Origin: Chitinophagaceae bacterium
GTDB lineage: Bacteria; Bacteroidota; Bacteroidia; Chitinophagales; Chitinophagaceae
Direction of reading: 5' to 3'
NCBI GenBank assembly: GCA_003135585.1
Contig: PLCH01000110.1
Span: 18,311-24,056, forward strand
DNA: 5,746 nt
Below are positions 1-5,746 of this stretch, piece by piece (within the stretch, counting starts at the first letter, position 1; each line of letters starts with the position of its first letter). The translations under genes were made by a program, and so were the position numbers. Below the pieces are notes generated by a model. It saw nothing but the letters and a program-made list of their open reading frames with translations, was not told the DNA's origin and did not search any database.

Positions 1-1460
1 AGCTGGTGGTTTTCCGGCTCATAATTCACGTTACCCGTGATATTTTGCTTTTCCAGACCGCCTATTCGGTGCTCCAGACCCGGGGTCCCCGGGATAGCCC
101 AAGGCCGGACCAGTTTCTCATCCCTTAGATAGGGTTGAAATTTGTTTTCCCCATGTCCCGGCTGAGTCTTGAAATTTACCTTGATGGGCGGCAGGTCCTC
201 ACTTTTAGGGAATTTCCATGGTTCGGCGCCGTTGGCGATATACCCGTCACTTAGTAAAATGACAGGCGTCATGTGTTGCACCGCTATGCGAACAGCTTCA
301 TAAACCGCCTCAAAACAATCACTGGGCGTGGAAGCAGAAACGATCGGCATCGGGCATTCGCCATTTCTTCCGTAATATGCCTGAAGCAGGTCGCTTTGCT
401 CTGTTTTGGTAGGCAGACCCGTCGAAGGCCCCCCTCTTTGGATATCGCAGATAAGCAAAGGTATCTCCAGCATGACGGCCAGTCCCATCGCCTCTGCTTT
501 CAGAGCCATCCCCGGCCCTGAAGTGGTGGTAACCCCCAGCGAACCTCCATAACTAGCTCCAATAGCCGCAGTAATCCCCGCTATTTCATCCTCTGCCTGG
601 AAGGTTCGGACACCGAATGACTTATGGCGGCTTAATTCATGCAGGATATCAGAAGCCGGCGTGATCGGATAGGATCCAAGAAATAAAGGCAATCCGCTTT
701 TCTGGGACGCTGCGATCAATCCATAGGTCAATGCCTGGTTGCCCATGATGGAACGATAAACTCCGGGGTCCATTTTGGCTTTTTCCACTTTATAGGTGGT
801 GGTGAAAGTCTCCGTGGAGTCTCCAAAATTATATCCCGCCTGTAAAGCCTTTGCGTTGCTTTCAAAAATCTCAGGTTTTTTTCCAAATTTATCTTTCAAA
901 AACTTGATCGTATTCTCCATGTCCCTGTTATACATCCAGTAAAGAAACCCCAGGACAAACATATTTTTAGCACGGTCCTTTTCTTTCATCCCTATCGTAA
1001 ATTCCTTCAGTGCTTCCCGGGTCATTTTTGTAACATCTATCTTAATGACCTCATAACTGTCGAGGCTATTGTCTTCCAGAGGATTTATACCGTCCGGGAA
1101 ATTGGCCAGCCTTAGATTTTTATTATCAAACCCTTCTGTATTGACAATAATCCTTCCACCCTTCTTGAGTGAGGTCAGATTTGATTTTAAAGCGGCGGCA
1201 TTCATAGCCACCAATACATCGCATTCATCGCCCGGAGTGAAGATGTGGTCGCTGGAAAACCTCAGTTGGTATCCGCTTACGCCGGGCAAAGTTCCCTGGG
1301 GTGCGCGGATTTCTGCAGGAAAATCCGGAAAAGTTGCCAGGTCAATGCCAAGCATGGCTGTATTGTTTGTAAACTGACTTCCCGTCAATTGCATGCCATC
1401 ACCCGAGTCACCTGCAAATTTTATAACCACATCCTGAAGGACTTCTTTTTTACGATTCAC
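1..1460 (-). CDS. korA: 2-oxoglutarate:ferredoxin oxidoreductase, fused gamma-alpha subunit (KorA-type), 3' end off window
   Basis: This is the alpha subunit of a thiamine-diphosphate 2-oxoacid:ferredoxin oxidoreductase. With a KorB partner, such enzymes interconvert 2-oxoglutarate plus CoA with succinyl-CoA, CO2 and reduced ferredoxin in the cytoplasm. The reading frame is open for 486 codons to the window edge. Residues about 10-200 form the gamma-type domain, opening with the glycine-rich FAGDSGDGMQLTGSQF (15-30). The pyrimidine-binding alpha domain follows, with YPITPASDI from residue 264, the acidic EDE at 290-292 (the region of the cofactor-activating glutamate) and RGGPSTGLPTKTEQSD from 342. 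VILLSDGY (from 400) and a later RPWAIPGTPGLEHRIGG stretch are typical of KorA. Family members are about 600-620 residues, so roughly the last 120-130 are missing here; korB would be expected next, beyond position 1. The start is GTG at 1460-1458, because an in-frame TAA (1463-1461) abuts it and the next ATG (residue 23) would cut the glycine-rich loop. Substrate choice (2-oxoglutarate versus another 2-oxoacid) is inferred from family resemblance. Confidence 0.93.
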   Translation of the reverse strand, partial: MNRKKEVLQDVVIKFAGDSGDGMQLTGSQFTNNTAMLGIDLATFPDFPAEIRAPQGTLPGVSGYQLRFSSDHIFTPGDECDVLVAMNAAALKSNLTSLKKGGRIIVNTEGFDNKNLRLANFPDGINPLEDNSLDSYEVIKIDVTKMTREALKEFTIGMKEKDRAKNMFVLGFLYWMYNRDMENTIKFLKDKFGKKPEIFESNAKALQAGYNFGDSTETFTTTYKVEKAKMDPGVYRSIMGNQALTYGLIAASQKSGLPLFLGSYPITPASDILHELSRHKSFGVRTFQAEDEIAGITAAIGASYGGSLGVTTTSGPGMALKAEAMGLAVMLEIPLLICDIQRGGPSTGLPTKTEQSDLLQAYYGRNGECPMPIVSASTPSDCFEAVYEAVRIAVQHMTPVILLSDGYIANGAEPWKFPKSEDLPPIKVNFKTQPGHGENKFQPYLRDEKLVRPWAIPGTPGLEHRIGGLEKQNITGNVNYEPENHQ

Positions 1461-1505
1461 TTAAAATAAATTTTTACAAAGTTACGGTTTATGAATATTA
1501 GGGGA
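1461..1505 (-). promoter_or_regulatory. Intergenic gap with candidate korA promoter (-7 element)
   Basis: The minus strand reads TAACTTTG at 1484-1477, an exact match to the Bacteroidota sigma-70 -7 consensus TAnnTTTG. A start of transcription about 5-8 bases downstream would fall near 1470, leaving a leader of only about 10 bases before the GTG. I could not find a TTG or TTTG -33 element at the usual 17-20 base spacing, so support rests on the -7 box alone. The gap is AT-rich, with no Shine-Dalgarno sequence and no GC-rich stem plus T-run that would terminate transcription from the upstream gene. Read-through from the fusion hydrolase into korA therefore remains possible. Confidence 0.35.
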
Positions 1506-4454
1506 TTATTTTACTGTACTGTTTGCATCAACCCCCATGGCCCTGTAAATTGCATCCATAATGCTTCCCCTCACGCTCAAGGTTGAAATTTTAACATTCT
1601 CGCTGTTGGGATTGACCCGGTTGGACAAAAAGATATAGATCAGGTTGTAAGCCGGATCGACCCAAACAGCGGTCCCGGTGAATCCGGTGTGGCCAAAGGT
1701 CTGGGGGCTGGCATATAGGGAAGGATAAGGATCCTTTCTAACCAGGTTGTCTTTTTCAGGTTTGTCAAATCCAAGGCCCCGCCTGCTGCTATCACTGTGA
1801 TAGGCAGTAAAGAAATCAATCGTTTCTTTTTTCAGGAATCTTTGTCCGTTAAATTCACCCCCGTTTAATAACATTTGCTCCATGATCGCGATGTCGTAAG
1901 CATCGCTGAACAAACCTGCATGTCCCGACACGCCTCCGAGCATAGCGGCTCCGGGATCGTGAACATCCCCTCTTATTAACTGCTTTCTAAAAACCGATTC
2001 CTGCTCGGTTGGTGCGATCCGGTTGAGCGGAAACCCCTCCCTTGGTCTGAAACCGGTTGTGCGCATTCCCAATGGTTCGTAAAAAGTTTTGCTCACATAT
2101 TGATCCAGGGTCAGCCCGCTAAGGGTTTCCACGATCTTTCCCGTAAAAATAAAATCGTTGTCACTATAAATATATTTTCCCTGCGGCCCAACATCGCTTT
2201 CCAGGATGCGCCTGAATATCGTATCCTGCCAATCATGACGCATGTATAAATTTTCAGCCACCCTTACAGAATGAAGGGTGTCGGGAGTCCAGGAATAGAT
2301 AGCCGGCAGAGGTGTCCCCTCTTTATTTTTTTCAATGGTTTCCTGATAAAAAGGAATAAAGGCTTTCAGCCCGGCCTGGTGCAGTAGTATATCCCATATT
2401 TTCAGGGAGTCCTTATTGGTTCCTTTCACCCAGGGCAGGTAATCCCCCAGTGTTTTTCGGATATCCAGTTTCCCTTCATCATACAATTTCATGACGGCCA
2501 TGGTGGTGGCGCAGATTTTTGTCACAGAAGCGAGATCATAAATTGTTTCAGGATATACCAACTCTGTTTTGTCATAAGTAAGATGGCCAAATGCCTTTTC
2601 GTAAATGATCCTGCCATTCTTTGCCACCAACACAACGCAACCCGGGAACGCCTGCTTGCTGATAGCTTCCCTGCTGACTGAATCGATAGCCATCAGCTGT
2701 TGGAGATTAAATCCCATTTGGGAAGGCGCAGCGGTGGGAAGCAATTTGTCCGCTACAATCCCGTCTCCAAATTTCAAAGACGCACACACAGTGACCGGCA
2801 ATTTTCCTTTTGCGGTAAATTTGCCCGCTAAGAGGTCAGCCCCGATATTTTCAGTTATATCATCATCCTCATAACAGGCAATAAGAGTTTTGGCGTCGCA
2901 GAAATTTTTCATCGCATAGGGGTTACCAAAAACCATTGTCACGGTTTTTTGCCTTTCTTGCAACTCCTGCAACAACCACAAAGCGGATTTACTGATGCCA
3001 AAATTATTGTTGGGGAAACGGGCATAATTGTGCAAGCCGATAACAACAACATCATACCGGCTGCGCAGCAGCTCCAAAATAGCACCGGCTTTTACCGAGT
3101 CCAGGGAGTAATCAAAATAATACACATGTGCATTATAATCACTGCGCATACGACGTGCAAATTCGTTGTCACCGGAAAGTCCGAGGCCCAGGTAGGCGAT
3201 TTTTTTCTTCGCCCCTGCCTGTAGAGGGAAGACCGAATGGTCTTCATAACGGACAAGGGTGAAGGCGTTTTCAGCAACCAGCTTTCGCATATTGGCTACT
3301 TCCTTGTTCAAATCTTCCGTAAGATGATAGGGATTGATTGGATGCCAGTTGCTTAATCCATAGTCATACTTTGCGTGCAACACTTTCTTTACACGGCCAT
3401 TGATATCTTTCCATTTTAACCTTCTGTCTTCGAGTGCTCCCCTGATTTTTTCCATGCTGCCGGGAATATCCTCCGGAAGGCAAAGCATATCATTGCCTGC
3501 AATCAGGGATTGAAGGGCGGCTTCCCCACCCGGGTAGTATTTGGTTACGCCCTTCATCTCAAGTGCATCGGTAAAACTAAGGCCCTTGTATTTAAGTTTT
3601 TTTCTTAGAAGTTTGGTGACATTTTTATAAGAAAGCGAAGTTGCCTGGTCAGCTGTATTGTCAATGGAAGGAATGTAGAGGTGGGCAATCATCACGCTCC
3701 CCACGCCTGCCTTGAATAAAGCGCGGAAAGGGTATAATTCAAGTGAATCAAGTTGTTTGCGTGTTTTGTTAATTGTAGGCAAATCCACATGAGAATCCAC
3801 CGTCACATCTCCATGACCGGGAAAATGTTTAGCGCAGGCCATTACCCCAGCATCCTGCAGCCCTTTCATATACTGAACGCCGAATTGCGCCACTTTATAT
3901 TTGTCTTCTCCAAAGGAGCGGTCGTTGATAACTGGATTGTCCGGGTTGTTGTTGATATCTACAACTGGAGCGTAATTCACCTGCACGCCTATCCGCTTAC
4001 ACTGCTCCCCCACCAACCGGCCGTATTGGTAAATTAGATCAGGATCTGCGACAGCCCCCAGCATCATTTGCCGGGGTAACCCTTTTACGCTATCCATCCT
4101 CATGCCAACGCCATTTTCTGCATCCATGCTGATAAGAACAGGTGTTTGGGCAATGCTTTGAAAATAGTTAATATAATTGGCCTGGGTTAACGGGCCTCCC
4201 TGAAAAAGACAAATCCCTCCGATATTGTATTTGCGAACAGCTTCCTCTACTTCTTTTTCATAAAATGTCACTTTCCTGGTGGAAAGATCTATGGAGGATA
4301 ATCGTACAACTATAAGCTGAGCGATTTTCTGGTCGTCCGACAAGGATTTAAACACACTGTCCACCCAATGATCGGCACGGGAATCAGTCTTTTGTTGCGA
4401 AAAGGAAAATTTGACAAAGAAAATCACACACAGGGCAAAGAAAAATTTCTTCAT
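1506..4454 (-). CDS. Secreted GH3 beta-N-acetylhexosaminidase (NagZ-like) fused to beta-lactamase/PBP-like serine hydrolase
   Basis: This complete 982-residue protein joins two enzymes. Residues 1-19 form a signal peptide (MKK, a hydrophobic core, cleavage probably near FSFS-QQ), with no lipobox, so it is probably periplasmic. Residues about 30-370 are a GH3 TIM barrel with the NagZ signature KHFPGHGDVTVDSH at 209-222, including the Asp220/His222 acid-base dyad, and the nucleophile Asp296 in FTDALEMKG. Residues about 390-560 resemble the GH3 C-terminal alpha/beta domain. Residues about 585-975 are a class C beta-lactamase/D-amino-peptidase-like domain with SVTK (nucleophile Ser643, Lys646), YSD (763-765, in the Tyr-x-Asn position) and HTG (922-924). 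The GH3 half should remove beta-linked GlcNAc from muropeptide-like substrates; the second half may be a peptidase or esterase. The peptidoglycan substrate is inferred. The ATG at 4454 is the first after an in-frame TAA at 4466-4464. It is divergent from mutL, with korA 45 bases downstream on the same strand. This GH3/serine-hydrolase architecture is known in Bacteroidota. Confidence 0.93.
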   Translation of the reverse strand: MKKFFFALCVIFFVKFSFSQQKTDSRADHWVDSVFKSLSDDQKIAQLIVVRLSSIDLSTRKVTFYEKEVEEAVRKYNIGGICLFQGGPLTQANYINYFQSIAQTPVLISMDAENGVGMRMDSVKGLPRQMMLGAVADPDLIYQYGRLVGEQCKRIGVQVNYAPVVDINNNPDNPVINDRSFGEDKYKVAQFGVQYMKGLQDAGVMACAKHFPGHGDVTVDSHVDLPTINKTRKQLDSLELYPFRALFKAGVGSVMIAHLYIPSIDNTADQATSLSYKNVTKLLRKKLKYKGLSFTDALEMKGVTKYYPGGEAALQSLIAGNDMLCLPEDIPGSMEKIRGALEDRRLKWKDINGRVKKVLHAKYDYGLSNWHPINPYHLTEDLNKEVANMRKLVAENAFTLVRYEDHSVFPLQAGAKKKIAYLGLGLSGDNEFARRMRSDYNAHVYYFDYSLDSVKAGAILELLRSRYDVVVIGLHNYARFPNNNFGISKSALWLLQELQERQKTVTMVFGNPYAMKNFCDAKTLIACYEDDDITENIGADLLAGKFTAKGKLPVTVCASLKFGDGIVADKLLPTAAPSQMGFNLQQLMAIDSVSREAISKQAFPGCVVLVAKNGRIIYEKAFGHLTYDKTELVYPETIYDLASVTKICATTMAVMKLYDEGKLDIRKTLGDYLPWVKGTNKDSLKIWDILLHQAGLKAFIPFYQETIEKNKEGTPLPAIYSWTPDTLHSVRVAENLYMRHDWQDTIFRRILESDVGPQGKYIYSDNDFIFTGKIVETLSGLTLDQYVSKTFYEPLGMRTTGFRPREGFPLNRIAPTEQESVFRKQLIRGDVHDPGAAMLGGVSGHAGLFSDAYDIAIMEQMLLNGGEFNGQRFLKKETIDFFTAYHSDSSRRGLGFDKPEKDNLVRKDPYPSLYASPQTFGHTGFTGTAVWVDPAYNLIYIFLSNRVNPNSENVKISTLSVRGSIMDAIYRAMGVDANSTVK

Positions 4455-4474
4455 AAAGGCTACTTATAAAGGCT
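4453..4474. repeat. Short direct repeat ATAAAGGCT x2 at the hydrolase gene start
   Basis: The nine-base string ATAAAGGCT occurs at 4453-4461 and again at 4466-4474, a 13-base period. On the minus strand it reads AGCCTTTAT, and the copy nearer the gene overlaps the first two bases of its ATG start codon. It could be a small duplication, or a protein-binding or translational control site. At this length in AT-rich DNA it may also be chance. Confidence 0.3.
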
Positions 4475-4516
4475 TACGATTATTCGCAGTAAATTGCAGC
4501 ACAAATTAAGATAGAA
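4455..4516. promoter_or_regulatory. Divergent intergenic region between the fusion hydrolase gene and mutL
   Basis: These 62 bases must hold the 5' signals of two divergent genes, unless the promoters lie inside the coding regions. For the minus-strand gene, TTAATTTG at 4509-4502 matches the Bacteroidota -7 consensus TAnnTTTG except at the second base, and would give a leader of about 40 bases. No well-spaced TTTG -33 box is seen; the nearest TTG (4534-4532) is slightly too far upstream. For mutL, the best plus-strand candidate is the weak TAAATTGC at 4490-4497. Neither start has a clear Shine-Dalgarno sequence, which is normal for this phylum. Confidence 0.3.
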
Positions 4517-5746
4517 TTGCCAGACATCATTCAATTATTACCTGATAACATTGCCAACCAGATCGCGGCGGGGGAAGTCATTCAGCGCCCGGCAAGCGCC
4601 GTAAAAGAATTGCTGGAAAATGCCGTGGATGCAGGAGCTACTGAAATAAAACTCATCCTCAACGATGCAGGCAAATCGCTGATACAGGTTACGGATAATG
4701 GAAATGGTATGAGTGAAAAGGATGCCAGAATGGCCTTTGGACGCCATGCCACATCCAAGATAAAAGATATGGAGGACCTGTTCCGGATCAGGACCATGGG
4801 ATTTCGGGGTGAGGCGCTTGCGTCGATTGCAGCCGTAGCACAGGTGGAATTAAAAACCAAAAAGGCCGACATGGAATCCGGAAGCTTTGTAGAAATAGAA
4901 AATAGCGAGGTGATCCGCCAGCAACCCGTTGCCTGCGCCACAGGTACGACTATAGCCATGAAAAATCTGTTCTTCAATATACCTGCGAGGAGAAATTTCC
5001 TAAAGAGTAACGCAGCAGAAATGCGCCATTCCATTGACGAATTCATACGGGTGGCACTTTCCTTTCCTGATATTTTCTTTTCCCTAAATAATAACGGCCA
5101 GGAAGTATTTCACCTGGAGAAAGGCACTTTAAAACAACGGATCCTGCAGGTATTGGGAAGCAATAACCAGGCTAAGCTAGTATCGGTCCGGGAGAACACC
5201 GACTACATGAATATTTATGGCTTTGTGGGTAAACCCGAAACAGCCAAAAGGACAAGGGGGGACCAATATTTTTTTGTCAACAACCGTTTTATTAAAAGCC
5301 CTTACCTGAACCATGCAGTAATGAGCGCTTACCAGGAAATGATCCTCAGGGACAGTTTCCCGCTTTATGTGCTTTTTATTGATCTGGATCCTTCCCGTGT
5401 GGATATCAATGTTCATCCTACCAAACAGGAAATAAAATTTGAGGACGAAAAATTAATCTATGCATTTGTCCAGGCAGCGGTAAAGCATTCGCTGGCTCAA
5501 TTCAGCATTACACCCACCCTCGATTTTGATTTGGACCCTTCGATACAAAGTCTCGATGCCATCAGTCAACCTCTGACGGAAGAGAAAAAAGCGGCTGTCA
5601 TCTCCTCTTCCCTCTACAAAACATTTACCCAAAAAAACCAGGCCCATGCGATAGAACCCGGGAATAGAAATGAGCTGAAACACTGGAGGGAATTCTTCAC
5701 TCCAGATAAAATGGAAGTTGAAAAATCAAAGGAAGAAATCCAGTAT
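4517..5746 (+). CDS. mutL: DNA mismatch repair protein MutL, N-terminal part (3' end off window)
   Basis: MutL is the GHKL-family ATPase that links MutS mismatch recognition to downstream strand incision and removal. The window holds 410 codons, against roughly 600-640 for the family in Bacteroidota. The ATPase motifs are intact: the catalytic Glu31 and Mg-binding Asn35 in KELLENAVDAGA (30-41), DNGNG at 60-64, GRHATSK at 75-81 and GFRGEAL at 95-101. NLFFNIPARRNFLKS (150-164) and the transducer-domain sequence VDINVHPTK (295-303) follow. From about residue 330 the sequence becomes the variable linker, rich in charged and polar residues. The C-terminal dimerisation domain, which would show whether the endonuclease motif is present, is off the right edge. 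The start is TTG at 4517: an in-frame TAA lies at 4490-4492, no ATG or GTG lies between, and the resulting MPDIIQLLPDNIANQIAAGE aligns with the conserved MutL N-terminus, putting Glu31 two residues later than E. coli Glu29. It is divergent from the hydrolase gene. Confidence 0.95.
   Translation, partial: MPDIIQLLPDNIANQIAAGEVIQRPASAVKELLENAVDAGATEIKLILNDAGKSLIQVTDNGNGMSEKDARMAFGRHATSKIKDMEDLFRIRTMGFRGEALASIAAVAQVELKTKKADMESGSFVEIENSEVIRQQPVACATGTTIAMKNLFFNIPARRNFLKSNAAEMRHSIDEFIRVALSFPDIFFSLNNNGQEVFHLEKGTLKQRILQVLGSNNQAKLVSVRENTDYMNIYGFVGKPETAKRTRGDQYFFVNNRFIKSPYLNHAVMSAYQEMILRDSFPLYVLFIDLDPSRVDINVHPTKQEIKFEDEKLIYAFVQAAVKHSLAQFSITPTLDFDLDPSIQSLDAISQPLTEEKKAAVISSSLYKTFTQKNQAHAIEPGNRNELKHWREFFTPDKMEVEKSKEEIQY

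Noticed and set aside
273..521. Plus-strand open frame of 82 codons rich in Arg and His
   Set aside because: It is antisense to the korA pyrimidine-binding domain and shows no recognisable motif.
1069..1377. Plus-strand open frame of 102 codons
   Set aside because: It is antisense to the clearly recognisable gamma domain of korA and shows no domain or signal of its own.
1461..1505. Intrinsic terminator between the hydrolase gene and korA
   Set aside because: No GC-rich inverted repeat followed by a T-run is present in the correct orientation.
3092..3277. Minus-strand open frame of 61 codons
   Set aside because: It is an alternative frame inside the fusion hydrolase gene, whose own frame is continuous and conserved across this stretch.
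4428..4454. Possible lipoprotein signal, given Cys9 in the N-terminal segment of the hydrolase
   Set aside because: The cysteine sits within the hydrophobic core only nine residues in, with too short an h-region before it for a lipobox; the Ser-Gln boundary near residue 19-20 fits an ordinary signal peptide better.
4582..5046. Minus-strand open frame of 154 codons
   Set aside because: It lies wholly antisense to the conserved ATPase domain of MutL, its composition is a by-product of the mutL codons, and it resembles no family I recognise.
1..5746. A new defence, mobile or secondary-metabolite system
   Set aside because: All long reading frames belong to recognisable housekeeping or cell-wall families, coding is nearly gap-free, and no transposase, integrase, array, tRNA or long repeat is seen.

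Overview
The window looks like an ordinary chromosomal segment of a Bacteroidota bacterium, most likely from the Chitinophagales/Chitinophagaceae side. The evidence is the style of the three proteins (a fused gamma-alpha 2-oxoacid:ferredoxin oxidoreductase subunit, a secreted GH3 plus serine-hydrolase fusion, and a MutL whose N-terminus reads like Chitinophagaceae MutL), the lack of clear Shine-Dalgarno sequences, and a perfect match to the Bacteroidota -7 promoter element (TAnnTTTG). The lineage call is inference from protein recognition, not from a search.

Layout: positions 1-1460 (minus strand) hold the N-terminal 486 codons of korA, whose 3' end lies off the left edge. A 45-bp gap (1461-1505) carries a candidate korA promoter. 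Positions 1506-4454 (minus strand) hold one complete 982-residue gene for a secreted NagZ-like beta-N-acetylhexosaminidase (GH3) joined to a beta-lactamase/PBP-like serine hydrolase. A 62-bp divergent intergenic region (4455-4516) follows. Positions 4517-5746 (plus strand) hold the first 410 codons of mutL, whose C-terminal part lies off the right edge.

The three genes do not form an obvious pathway. KorA belongs to ferredoxin-linked 2-oxoglutarate metabolism, the fusion enzyme probably trims cell-wall material outside the cytoplasm, and MutL is the mismatch-repair coupling ATPase. The fusion gene and korA share a strand and a short gap, so some read-through is possible, but korA seems to have its own promoter. 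Coding density is near complete. I saw no RNA gene, mobile element, CRISPR array or long repeat, and no convincing undescribed system. The most notable points are the two-enzyme fusion, with intact catalytic motifs in both halves, and the non-ATG starts forced on both flanking genes by nearby in-frame stops.
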